Source: an uncultured Tenacibaculum sp.
GTDB taxonomy: Bacteria; Bacteroidota; Bacteroidia; Flavobacteriales; Flavobacteriaceae
Length of the DNA stretch: 64,000 nucleotides
Direction of reading: 5' to 3'
Assembly: GCA_947497895.1 (NCBI GenBank)
Contig: CANMIL010000007.1
Coordinates: 62,001-126,000 of the forward strand
The notes below the pieces were generated by a model. It worked only from the letters and a program-made list of their open reading frames with translations. It ran no database searches and was not told the origin of the DNA. Within the stretch, counting starts at the first letter, position 1; the number at the start of each line of letters is the position of its first letter. Positions 55,066 to 62,924 of the stretch are shown here, piece after piece. The position numbers and the translations under genes are program-made.

Positions 55066-55172
55066 TCGAATGATTGATAATATTGTTCAATGTTTCTTTT
55101 TAGGGACCTCGGTTTATTCAATGAGGTTTACTTTATGTTTCATTTACTTTGTTATCAGTTTATTGATGTCAA
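55066..55172. repeat. Direct repeat D, copy 1
   Basis: About 105 bp matching 55262-55362 at a period of 191 bp. The core reads TGTTTCTTTTTAGGGACCTC, then CAATGAGGTTTACTTTATG. ACCTC and GAGGT can form a small stem. Confidence 0.7.
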
Positions 55173-55261
55173 ATCCAGGTGTAGTGTAAGTAATTTTAGT
55201 AAATGATGTCGGTAGTAAGTTAAAACTTTAATGCGAGAATAAAGTTTTATGTAGAACCAAG

Positions 55262-55362
55262 CGAATTGTAATATCTGTTGATGTTTCTTTTTAGGGACCT
55301 CGGTCTATCCAATGAGGTTTACTTTATGTTTCATTTACTTTTATTAACAGTCAGTTGGTGTC
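55262..55362. repeat. Direct repeat D, copy 2
   Basis: Second copy of the direct repeat, with a few substitutions (CGGTCTATCC in place of CGGTTTATTC). Confidence 0.7.
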
Positions 55363-55493
55363 TGTTTAAATGTTTGTTTTGAAAAGAAAAAGAACGTTTT
55401 CGTTTACATAAAATAAGACACACAATTTTTTAAAAGGTCACATGTTTTATAAAATTTACATCTGATAAAAGTATTTTGTGTTGATTTTAGGAG

Positions 55494-55550
55494 TTGTTCT
55501 CGATACAATTTTACTTTCACTGAGGTTCGATTAAAATCACTCGAACTGAC
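55494..55550. repeat. Hairpin repeat family B, right half only
   Basis: Begins at GTTGTTCTCGATACAATTTT and ends at CACTCGAACTGAC. The left arm with TTCGAGTGA is missing, so this copy is truncated. Confidence 0.7.
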
Positions 55551-55565
55551 AGTTGTCTATTTAAA

Positions 55566-55648
55566 GTCATTTCGACCAGAGGAGAAATCTCTTTCTTAAT
55601 CAGAGTATAATTGAGATTTCTCAGTCATTACCATTCCTTCGAAATGAC
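55566..55648. repeat. Hairpin repeat family A
   Basis: GTCATTTCGACCAGAGGAGA and CCATTCCTTCGAAATGAC form the arms, with GAGAAATCT/AGATTTCTC inside. Confidence 0.75.
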
Positions 55649-55664
55649 CGTAATAATCAAGTGC

Positions 55665-55767
55665 GTCCAAACCAAGAAATAGAGAACGAAGAATCGGAAT
55701 TGCGATGCGGAGCATCAAGCGTGTAGATTCGAAAGAGAACGATACGGAGTAATTTCATAGGTTGGAC
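55665..55767. repeat. 103-bp inverted-repeat-flanked insert, copy 1
   Basis: GTCCAAACC at the left and GGTTGGAC at the right are near-perfect inverted ends. A small hairpin GATGCGGAGCATC lies in the middle. It appears inserted in the hairpin-repeat background. Confidence 0.7.
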
Positions 55768-55878
55768 TTGATTTTTTGTTTCGTTTTGTATCGAGACAAA
55801 ATGAAAGGGATGTTAAAAAAATCCTTATATAATCTAGATTTCTCAGTCACTATCGTTCCTTCGAAATCACATTTGAGT

Positions 55879-56014
55879 GTTACTTCGAGTGAAATTAGAC
55901 GAAATGTAATGAAGTTTAATTTAGTATCGAGAAGTATTTGATAGTTCGTTTTAGGAGAAGTTCTCGATACAATTTTATTCTCACTAAGGTTCGACTAAAA
56001 CCACTCGAACTCAC
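55879..56014. repeat. Hairpin repeat family B, copy 4
   Basis: Outer arms GTTACTTCGAGTGA and CACTCGAACTCAC, inner arms GTATCGAGAA and TTCTCGATAC. Part of tandem unit 1. Confidence 0.75.
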
Positions 56015-56029
56015 AGTTGTCTATTAAAA

Positions 56030-56114
56030 GTCATTTCGACCTCTAGGGAGAAATCTTTTGCTAAATCAAGGTATAATTCAGGTTTCTCAGCCATTACCAT
56101 TCCTTCGAAATGAC
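56030..56114. repeat. Hairpin repeat family A
   Basis: GTCATTTCGACCTCTAGGGA and CCATTCCTTCGAAATGAC form the arms. Confidence 0.75.
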
Positions 56115-56131
56115 CTCAATTGATTAAATAC

Positions 56132-56234
56132 GTCCAAACCAAGAAATAGAGAGCGAAGAATCGGAATTGCGATGCGGAGCATCAAGCATGTAGATTCGAA
56201 AGAGAACGATACGGAGTAATTTCCTAGGTTGGAC
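56132..56234. repeat. 103-bp inverted-repeat-flanked insert, copy 2
   Basis: Same length and ends (GTCCAAACC, GGTTGGAC) as copy 1 at 55665-55767, with only a few substitutions. Confidence 0.7.
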
Positions 56235-56345
56235 TTGATTTTTTGTTTCGTTTTGTATCGAGACAAAATGAAAGGGATGTTAAAAAAATCCTTATATAAT
56301 CTAGATTTCTCAGTCACTATCGTTCCTTCGAAATGACAATTGAGT

Positions 56346-56481
56346 GTCACTTCGAGTGAAATTACACGAAATGAAATGGAGTTTAATTTAGTATCGAGAA
56401 GTATTTGATAGTTCGCTTTAGGAGAAGTTCTCGATATAATTTTATTCTCACTGAGGTTCGATTAAAATCATTCGAACTCAC
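56346..56481. repeat. Hairpin repeat family B, copy 5
   Basis: Outer arms GTCACTTCGAGTGA and CATTCGAACTCAC, inner arms GTATCGAGAA and TTCTCGATAT. Part of tandem unit 2. Confidence 0.75.
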
Positions 56482-56496
56482 AGTTGTCTATTAAAA

Positions 56497-56581
56497 GTCA
56501 TTTCGACCTCTAGGGAGAAATCTTTTGCTAAATCAAGGTATAATTCAGATTTCTCAGTCATTATCATTCCTTCGAAATGAC
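56497..56581. repeat. Hairpin repeat family A, last copy
   Basis: GTCATTTCGACCTCTAGGGA and TCATTCCTTCGAAATGAC form the arms. It belongs to the partial third tandem unit and ends 174 bp before the ABC transporter genes. Confidence 0.75.
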
Positions 56582-56702
56582 ATTTGTAGTAATTAGAATT
56601 AAAAGTTTAGGTCATTTCGATTCAATGAAGCTTTCAAATAATTTTGATATTCTTAATTTTACAATGAATTTTAAGAGGAATCTTATAAAATCATGTTAAC
56701 AT

Positions 56703-56734
56703 TTTGTTGTTGCAACTAAATTGCATTAATATTG
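56703..56734 (+). promoter_or_regulatory. Promoter with Fur/Zur-format inverted repeat
   Basis: TTTG (56703-56706) and TAATATTG (56727-56734) are spaced 20 bp, fitting a Bacteroidetes -33/-7 pair with one mismatch. Between them lies TGCAACTAAATTGCA (56711-56725), a 7-1-7 inverted repeat with six of seven pairs matched, the format of Fur-family operators. Repressor binding there would block the promoter of the ABC operon. Confidence 0.5.
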
Positions 56735-56755
56735 TTTTATTTTCTAAATTAACTC

Positions 56756-57382
56756 ATGGTAAAAACAACTGATTTATCCTATTCTTACTATACTCAGGAG
56801 AGTTTTGACTTTCCAGATATAAACCTAAATCCAAAAGAACATTTACTCATATTAGGTCCTTCAGGAGTTGGAAAAACTACATTGCTATATTTAATGGCAG
56901 GGCTTTTACAACCTACTAAAGGTAACGTGTTTATTGATGGAACTGATATCAATTCTTTATCGAGACAACAGTTGGATAAATTCCGAGGTGAACATGTGGG
57001 ACTCATTTTTCAACAGTACCACTTTGTTAATTCTTTAAATGTTGCAGAAAACCTTAAGTTAAGACAGAGTTTTCCTAAAAAAATACAAGGTAAAAAGAGA
57101 GCAACAGAATTAGCTGGACGATTAGGTTTAGCTGAACACTTGAATAAAAAAGTATCGAACTTAAGTCAGGGGCAGCAGCAGCGATTGGCAATTGCCTTAG
57201 GTATCATTCATCAACCAAAAGTTATTTTTGCTGATGAACCTACCTCAAATTTAGATGATGCAAATTGTGATAAAGTAATTGAGTTATTGAAAGAAGAAGC
57301 TACAATTAGTAATAGCAGTTTGATTATTATTACGCACGATTTTAGAGTAAAGTCTCATTTTAAAAATCAGGTTACCTTATGA
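56756..57382 (+). CDS. ABC transporter ATP-binding protein (LolD/MacB-like)
   Basis: This 208-residue ATPase has Walker A GPSGVGKTT (about 33-41), Q-loop LIFQQYHFV, signature NLSQGQQQRLAIALGI and Walker B VIFADEPTSNLD with the H-loop IIITHDF. The type fits FtsX/MacB-like permeases. It overlaps the permease gene by 4 bases (ATGA), so they form one complex. Linkage with a His-rich permease and a DUF3299-like protein recalls the Vibrio ZrgABCDE zinc system. Confidence 0.93.
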   Translation: MVKTTDLSYSYYTQESFDFPDINLNPKEHLLILGPSGVGKTTLLYLMAGLLQPTKGNVFIDGTDINSLSRQQLDKFRGEHVGLIFQQYHFVNSLNVAENLKLRQSFPKKIQGKKRATELAGRLGLAEHLNKKVSNLSQGQQQRLAIALGIIHQPKVIFADEPTSNLDDANCDKVIELLKEEATISNSSLIIITHDFRVKSHFKNQVTL

Positions 57383-58818
57383 AATTAAGTTATTTAGCAT
57401 ATAAGAATTTAGTATCGAAGCCATTTAACTTAGTATTAAGTTTAATGTTATTAGTGTTAAGTGTTTCTTTGGTAACGTTTGTATTACAATTAAGCCAGCA
57501 AGTAGGAGGGCAATTAAATAAAAATATCACTCCTTTTGATATGGTTGTAGGGGCGAAGGGAAGTCCTTTACAATTGGTGTTATCGTCGGTTCTTCATATT
57601 GATGCTCCTACTGGGAATATTAAGTTAAAAGAAGCAAAGCAAGTACAAAATAATCCTTTGGTTAAATCAGCCATACCTTTATCCTATGGTGATAATTATA
57701 AAGGCGTTAGAATTCTCGGAACTACTTCTGATTATTTAGATAGTTATAATGCCACTTTGGAAAAAGGGAAGTTATTCCATAAATCTTTTGAGGTGGTTAT
57801 TGGGAGTAATGCAGCTGAAAGATTACAATTAAAAATAGGTGATAGTTTTAGTGGATCGCATGGCTTGCTTGAATCTTCAATAGACGTTCATGATGATCAC
57901 CCATATACTGTTACAGGAATATTAAAACCAACTGGAACTGTTGTGGATCAACTAATTGTTACCAATTTAGAAAGTATTTGGGAAACTCATAATCACGGAT
58001 CACATGACCATGAAGAACACGGAGAAGAACAAGGTGAACATGATGATCATGAAGAGCATGGAAAAGAAGATGATGGACATGCAGACCACAAAGATGATCA
58101 TGAAGGCCACGATCATGCAGACCACGATCATGGAGATCATAAAGCTGAGCACGATGATCACGAAGGCCACGACCACGACCACGACCATGACCATGACCAT
58201 GAAGATCACGATCACGGCGATCATAAGCAAAAGGAAGAAAAGATAAAAATTGATTTGAATAACTATGATGATGAGAAAGAAATAACTTCCTTATTAGTAA
58301 AGTTTAGAAGCCCGATTGGAATGGTTCAATTTCCAAGGCATATTAATGAAAATACAAATATGCAATCGGCTTTACCAAGCTATGAAGTACAAAGATTAAC
58401 AAGTTTATTTGGTTCAGGAATTAAAACAATTAATGGAATAGCCTTCGCTATTTTATTAGTTTCTGGCTTAAGTATATTTATAAGTTTGTTAAAAACTATC
58501 AGAGAAAGAAAAAATGAACTAGCTTTGTTGCGAACGTATGGAGTTCGTAGTAGTCAATTATTGATTTTGGCCCTTTTAGAAGGTTTTTTCTTAGCAGGAT
58601 TAGGTTATGTGTTAGGATGGATTTTCGGGAGAATTGGAATATGGGGTGTTTCCAGTTATATGCAAAAATCATACGGTTATGCGCTGCAAATTAATGGCCC
58701 AGAGCTTTTTGAATTATTTTTATTGGGCACGGTAATTGTAATAGCCATAGTAGCTACTTTACTAGCTTCACTTTCAATTTTTAAATTAAATGTAGCAAAA
58801 ACCTTGTCTGATGGATAA
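57379..58818 (+). CDS. FtsX/MacB-type ABC permease with His-rich insertion
   Basis: This 479-residue permease has one N-terminal helix (about 15-37), an extracytoplasmic MacB-like domain (to about 350) and three C-terminal helices (about 352-375, 392-420, 440-467). Residues 204-283 are a low-complexity insertion with 27 His among 80 residues, alternating with Asp/Glu (HDHDHDHDH). It lies on the periplasmic side and would bind zinc or other transition metals. The four-helix topology is that of mechanotransmitting ABC systems rather than classic metal importers. It overlaps the ATPase gene upstream and the DUF3299-like gene downstream (8 bases). Confidence 0.9.
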   Translation: MKLSYLAYKNLVSKPFNLVLSLMLLVLSVSLVTFVLQLSQQVGGQLNKNITPFDMVVGAKGSPLQLVLSSVLHIDAPTGNIKLKEAKQVQNNPLVKSAIPLSYGDNYKGVRILGTTSDYLDSYNATLEKGKLFHKSFEVVIGSNAAERLQLKIGDSFSGSHGLLESSIDVHDDHPYTVTGILKPTGTVVDQLIVTNLESIWETHNHGSHDHEEHGEEQGEHDDHEEHGKEDDGHADHKDDHEGHDHADHDHGDHKAEHDDHEGHDHDHDHDHDHEDHDHGDHKQKEEKIKIDLNNYDDEKEITSLLVKFRSPIGMVQFPRHINENTNMQSALPSYEVQRLTSLFGSGIKTINGIAFAILLVSGLSIFISLLKTIRERKNELALLRTYGVRSSQLLILALLEGFFLAGLGYVLGWIFGRIGIWGVSSYMQKSYGYALQINGPELFELFLLGTVIVIAIVATLLASLSIFKLNVAKTLSDG

Positions 58819-59254
58819 AAAAAATATTGTAACCTTTTTCATTTTTACTCTATTAAGTATCTGTGCAGTTGCACAAGAAAAACTAAATTGGGTAGATTTT
58901 GCAGATGTCACTTTTAAGTCTGAATACAACGAATTATATAAGGCAAATTATTTAGTACCTACTTTCGGAAAAACGATTACATCGTACCAAGGAAAGAAAA
59001 TTAAAATCAAAGGATACTTTTTAGATATTGCAGGAGATGGTTCTATGTTATTACTTTCTCAAAACCCAATGGCTGCCTGCTATTTCTGTGGAGGATCGGG
59101 GCCTGAAAGTATTATAGAAATAATATTTAAAGAGAAACCTAACTTTAAAACAGATGAAGTTATTGAGGTAGTTGGAACTCTTAAGTTAAATAATGAAGAT
59201 GTAGAGCATTGTAATTATATTCTTGAGGATGCTAAAGGTGTTTTAATCGATTAA
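58811..59254 (+). CDS. Secreted DUF3299-like protein of the ABC metal operon
   Basis: This 147-residue protein has a signal peptide (IVTFFIFTLLSICAVAQ) and a small beta-rich domain. The pattern LNWVDFADV, then GKKIKIKGYFLD, then MAACYFCGGSGPESIIEI follows the DUF3299 layout, in which W-x-L, a V-x-GY strand and a Cys-containing loop recur; here the Cys motif is CYFC. DUF3299 genes accompany His-rich FtsX permeases in proteobacterial zinc-regulated operons, as I recall. It is probably periplasmic. The start overlaps the permease stop by 8 bases. Confidence 0.75.
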   Translation: MDKKNIVTFFIFTLLSICAVAQEKLNWVDFADVTFKSEYNELYKANYLVPTFGKTITSYQGKKIKIKGYFLDIAGDGSMLLLSQNPMAACYFCGGSGPESIIEIIFKEKPNFKTDEVIEVVGTLKLNNEDVEHCNYILEDAKGVLID

Positions 59255-59342
59255 TAATCAAGGTTTCAATTAAACCTTTTTAGAGGATATAAGTCTAAGG
59301 TGTTGTTCAATAGGGAATAACATCAAATCTAACAAAGGGAAA

Positions 59343-60209
59343 TTGGAAGAGTCGAAAAACACGGAGGTTTTAAGCTTCAAAAAGAATGTTGAAAACGTTG
59401 GTTTTGAAATCATTCGTTTGTCTGAGTTTTATTCTCGGATAGATAAGAACAGACAGAGAGCTCATATCATTAACTTTTATGCTGTTTTATGTATTACCGA
59501 AGGTAACGGGGTACATGAAATCAACTTTGAAAGCTATCCTTATGACAGAGATAGCTTATTATTTATCAATAAAGGACAACATCATAAATGGGTTGATTAT
59601 GAAAATACCAAGGGGTATATTATCGTATTTACTGAAACCTTCTTAGCTAACAATCAATTAAAATTTAGAGATTTATCGTATTCCTTTCCTTATAATATTT
59701 ATTTATACAAACCTTATTTAAAGCTAAATGCCAAAATAGCACCCTCGTTTTTAAATTTGATAGACTTTCTGTATGCAGAGTATCAATTACCAGAAAGTGA
59801 GGAGAAAGACGAAATATTACAATGTTTATTACGTACTTTTTTATTGAAAATAAAGAGTGAAAAACCTGTAGATGAGCAGTATTCAAATGTTCTTCAAAAG
59901 GAACTTTTTATTCGGTTTCAAAAAATGATTGATCAAAGGTTACATCAGTCTAGAAATGTTAATGATTACTGTAATTGGTTATCGGTTTCGTATAAAAAAT
60001 TAAATGAATGTTGTAAAGCATTCACCACTAAAACAGCAAAGAACTTTGTTGATAGTATCCTTCTTTTAAAAGCAAAACAACTTTTGGTTGAAAATAAAAA
60101 TAGTATCAGTCAAATAGCTTATCTACTCAGTTTTGAAGAACCTACCAACTTTGCGAAATTTTTTAAAAAACATACGCATTATACACCAAAGGAGTTTCGG
60201 GAATTATAA
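59343..60209 (+). CDS. AraC-family transcriptional regulator
   Basis: This 288-residue regulator has an N-terminal cupin-like effector domain (about 20-110, NFYAVLCITEGNGVHEINF and LLFINKGQHHKW) and a C-terminal double helix-turn-helix (about 195-288, KNFVDSILLLKAKQLLVEN and FEEPTNFAKFFKKHTHYTPK). The start used is TTG; no ATG lies in frame nearby. It is in the same direction as the lipoprotein gene 106 bp downstream, which may be its target. The effector is unknown. Confidence 0.9.
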   Translation: MEESKNTEVLSFKKNVENVGFEIIRLSEFYSRIDKNRQRAHIINFYAVLCITEGNGVHEINFESYPYDRDSLLFINKGQHHKWVDYENTKGYIIVFTETFLANNQLKFRDLSYSFPYNIYLYKPYLKLNAKIAPSFLNLIDFLYAEYQLPESEEKDEILQCLLRTFLLKIKSEKPVDEQYSNVLQKELFIRFQKMIDQRLHQSRNVNDYCNWLSVSYKKLNECCKAFTTKTAKNFVDSILLLKAKQLLVENKNSISQIAYLLSFEEPTNFAKFFKKHTHYTPKEFREL

Positions 60210-60315
60210 GAATAATTATAACAGGCAAGGATTTACCATTCTTTTCAAATATTGACCTTTTAAGTCATTAGCATTCATTCGAATTTTGTATCCATATTAA
60301 TTAAAATTGAAGACA

Positions 60316-61320
60316 ATGTATAGGCTAAAGTTTATTTATGTTTTATCATTCATATTACTGACGACATCTTTTGTTGGGTGTAATGATGATGAAGATGATT
60401 ATAGTAGTGAAAAAACAATAGAAGTTCCTACGAATTTAAGTGTGACGACTACAGGATTTTATCCTGAAGATATTGCCATAGTTGAAAATAAGGTATTTCT
60501 AAGTGGTTTTGGAGATGGTACCATTCGATATTTTGACTTGTATGAAAGTAATCCTACGGAAAAGTTATTTGCAAATGCTGAAGAGGGATATGCGCAGGCT
60601 TGGGGTTTAAAAAGTGATGGAACCGTTTTGTTAAGTCTTTTGAACAATGCAGATTTTACTGGAAATCCTCCAGGAGCAAGTAAATTGGTATCCTATTCTA
60701 TAAATAGTGGAGAAAAGCTAGGAGAGTGGGATTTACCTGAAAGTACCATTGGGCATACGGTTTCAATTGTTGATGGGAAGTATTATATCAGCGATTTTGG
60801 GAATCCTAGAATTATTCAAGTCGATCCTTCAAATGGAACAGTAAATGCGAACTGGTTTACTTCTGACCAATGGGACCCAACAATAGACGGGAATTTAGGA
60901 GGAACCATTTATGACCCGGTGAGAGGGGCTTTTTATATTTATTTAGGTTTTAAATTATGGTATTTACCTATTGACAATGGACAACCTGGTATCATGCAAG
61001 AAGTAACGATTTCAGGTTTAAGCATGGAACAAATTAACATGGATGGTATTTCATGGGGTAAAGATCAAAATACACTGTATTACGCTTCAAATGATGCAGG
61101 AGATCCTGCAAATGTAGGAGCAGCCTTTAAGTTAGAATTTTCAAATGAAGTTACAGCCTCAGGTAGTGTAATTACAACAGGTTTGGATGATACTTCAGGT
61201 GTTTGGTATTTGAATAATAATGGATCTGAGTATCTTTTTGTTTGTGAATCGCAATTTGGAGCTTTGTTTGGGTTTAATTCACTAGAAACTCCATTTAATA
61301 TTGAAATTATAAATCTATAA
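60316..61320 (+). CDS. Propeller-like lipoprotein of unknown function
   Basis: The ATG giving MYRLKFIYVLSFILL is preferred over a TTG three codons earlier. The 334-residue product has a lipobox (TTSFVGCNDDEDD) with acidic residues after the Cys, which in Bacteroidetes favours surface export of lipoproteins. The rest has repeated beta-strand patterns (PEDIAIVENKVFLSGFGDGT, VSIVDGKYYISDFGNPRIIQ, ISWGKDQNTLYYASNDAG) like an SMP-30/NHL-type six-bladed propeller. No catalytic site is recognised. It follows the AraC regulator. Confidence 0.75.
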   Translation: MYRLKFIYVLSFILLTTSFVGCNDDEDDYSSEKTIEVPTNLSVTTTGFYPEDIAIVENKVFLSGFGDGTIRYFDLYESNPTEKLFANAEEGYAQAWGLKSDGTVLLSLLNNADFTGNPPGASKLVSYSINSGEKLGEWDLPESTIGHTVSIVDGKYYISDFGNPRIIQVDPSNGTVNANWFTSDQWDPTIDGNLGGTIYDPVRGAFYIYLGFKLWYLPIDNGQPGIMQEVTISGLSMEQINMDGISWGKDQNTLYYASNDAGDPANVGAAFKLEFSNEVTASGSVITTGLDDTSGVWYLNNNGSEYLFVCESQFGALFGFNSLETPFNIEIINL

Positions 61321-61458
61321 GAAATAACGATTTGTGTTTGATGAAAATATTAGGAATTGAGTTTTGATGCATGTAGATGAAAGATTCCTAATATTTTTTT
61401 AGTATTTTATTCTTTAACTATAAAGTATTGATTTCAATCAATATTTTTTTTGTTTAAA

Positions 61459-62043
61459 ATGATCACTTTTGAAAAAAATAAAAAGATGATTTTTAATAAA
61501 GAAGAATTACTTAACGAACTTTCAGAACTAACAAATTCACATATTCAATATGTAGTGCGGTTAAGGGAGGAAAATAAAGAGAATTTACAATATAAATTGA
61601 ATGATAAATCGTGGTCTGTAGTTGAATGTATTGAGCATTTAAACTTATATGCTGAGTTTTATAATAAAGAGATTACTCGTAGAATAGGAAGATCTAGTTA
61701 CCCAACTTCGGATGTTTTTAAATCAGGGAAATTAGGAAATAAGTTCGCTATGGATATGTTACCAGACGAGCAAATGAAAAAGATGAATACCTTTAAAAGT
61801 AAGAATCCTATCTATTCAAAGCTGGATAGCGAGAATGTACTTTCAAGGTTTTTAAATCTTCAAAAGGAATTATTAGACCTTATAGAGAAAGCAAGAACAA
61901 AGAATTTAACGAAAACTAAAACATCGATAACATTACCTTTATTAAAGTTTCGCTTGGGAGATACCTTCCGTTTTGTGATTTACCATAACGAAAGGCATAT
62001 CGTTCAAGCTAGAAATGTGTTAAAAACGTATATAAAATCTTAA
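61459..62043 (+). CDS. DinB-family putative metalloenzyme
   Basis: This protein of about 194 residues starts at the ATG giving MITFEKNKKM (a second ATG nine codons later is also possible; an upstream TTG is less likely). The four-helix DinB/YfiT-like bundle shows WSVVECIEHLNLYAEFYN with its metal-binding His and YHNERHIVQARNVL with the other two His near the C terminus. Family members include thiol-dependent transferases, but no function can be assigned. Convergent with the outer-membrane protein gene, 12 bp apart. Confidence 0.85.
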   Translation: MITFEKNKKMIFNKEELLNELSELTNSHIQYVVRLREENKENLQYKLNDKSWSVVECIEHLNLYAEFYNKEITRRIGRSSYPTSDVFKSGKLGNKFAMDMLPDEQMKKMNTFKSKNPIYSKLDSENVLSRFLNLQKELLDLIEKARTKNLTKTKTSITLPLLKFRLGDTFRFVIYHNERHIVQARNVLKTYIKS

Positions 62044-62055
62044 ATCATTTCTTGT

Positions 62056-62919
62056 TTATTTTAAGTCATAAAAAATACCAACAGAATAAGAAGGATTGGC
62101 GGCAATAATTCTTCCTGAGAAGGCAGAGTCAAATGAAGCAGATGCTCCAATATTCTTTGTAAAATAATAGGCAGCTTCAAATCCGTAACTGCTAAACTCT
62201 ACATTATTGGCGAAAATACTACCATTGCTATTTGCAGCATTGAGCGTTCCATTTTGCAGCGATTGTAAGATGTTAATCCTTGAACTTAACCATAACTTTT
62301 GATCAATTACATTTACCCCAACTTCAAAACCGGCTCTAAGTTCATCAGAAAAACCTTCAGTTCTATTGTTATAGCCAAAGTAAGATTTTAAATAGGTAGG
62401 CTTTTTGAATAAACGTGTACTGTATCCAACAGAAGTAGATAGGTATTGATTAAATTCTCCATCTCCAGTTTGATAACTACCATCAGATCCACCTGCAGAG
62501 CTTCCTGTAGGTAGCCCAAAAATCAATTTGGCATCTAAGGCCCAGTTTCCTTTTTTCAAGAGTGCATAGCGAACTCCTAAATCTATATCTCCGAATGAGT
62601 TGAATGACTCACCCGATTGAATTGTACTGTTATTGGTTCCAGAAATTTGATTGTTTTGAGCTACACGAGCAAAGAATGGGATATAAGTAATTACATCTAT
62701 TTTATCTGTAAGTCCATATTCACCATATAAGTTCGTATTGAATTGTGTTCTGGTGACATTAGGATCTAATTTTCCTGTTCCTGTAAAGTGTTGATCAGAT
62801 TGTAAGTACCAAGCTGATAATTTGAAATATCCATTACCTTTCCCTTTTGACCATTGTGCAAAACTTTGGGTTCCAATAAAAAGGAAAGTGATTATAATTA
62901 ATTGTTTTTTGATCATCAT
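62056..62919 (-). CDS. Outer-membrane beta-barrel protein, transporter-like
   Basis: This 287-residue protein has a signal peptide (KKQLIIITFLFIGTQSFAQ) and alternating amphipathic strands with aromatic girdles (GNGYFKLSAWYLQS, NTNLYGEYGLTDKIDVITYI, GDIDLGVRYALL, YSVGIFYDLK at the C terminus ending in an aromatic-containing strand). It resembles the MetA/phenol-degradation type transporter barrels. Five bp separate it from the Ig-repeat protein gene upstream, so they are one operon. Substrate unknown. Confidence 0.75.
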   Translation of the reverse strand: MMIKKQLIIITFLFIGTQSFAQWSKGKGNGYFKLSAWYLQSDQHFTGTGKLDPNVTRTQFNTNLYGEYGLTDKIDVITYIPFFARVAQNNQISGTNNSTIQSGESFNSFGDIDLGVRYALLKKGNWALDAKLIFGLPTGSSAGGSDGSYQTGDGEFNQYLSTSVGYSTRLFKKPTYLKSYFGYNNRTEGFSDELRAGFEVGVNVIDQKLWLSSRINILQSLQNGTLNAANSNGSIFANNVEFSSYGFEAAYYFTKNIGASASFDSAFSGRIIAANPSYSVGIFYDLK

Positions 62920-62924
62920 AAGTA

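Larger units (their letters stand above)
55551..56014. repeat. 467-bp tandem repeat, unit 1
   Basis: The unit starts at AGTTGTCTATTTAAAGTCAT and consists of a family A hairpin, a 103-bp insert, the right half of a family A hairpin, and a full family B hairpin. It is nearly identical to the next unit. Confidence 0.8.
56015..56481. repeat. 467-bp tandem repeat, unit 2
   Basis: Same organisation as unit 1, offset by 464-467 bp. A third, partial unit runs from 56482 to about 56590. Confidence 0.8.
54734..56755. other. 2-kb repeat field without genes
   Basis: This stretch is filled with interspersed hairpin repeats (families A and B), a 103-bp inverted-repeat-flanked insert in two copies, a 191-bp-period direct repeat and a 467-bp tandem repeat. 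Short open frames inside it are not conserved between repeat copies as proteins and are not reported as genes. Confidence 0.75.

Noticed and set aside
54926..55189. 87-codon plus-strand ORF in the repeat field
   Set aside because: It spans a hairpin B repeat and a direct repeat and is not preserved in the other copies.
56087..56350. 87-codon minus-strand ORF in the tandem repeat
   Set aside because: It is made of repeat sequence, and the equivalent frame is not maintained in the other tandem unit.
53700..56600. Possible CRISPR array or cas-linked repeats
   Set aside because: Repeats are long imperfect hairpins of several families with irregular spacing and no unique spacers of uniform size; no cas genes are present.
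58000..58230. 76-codon minus-strand ORF encoding a very hydrophobic Val/Met-rich peptide
   Set aside because: It is the exact antisense of the His/Asp-rich codon repeat of the permease, so its composition is a by-product.
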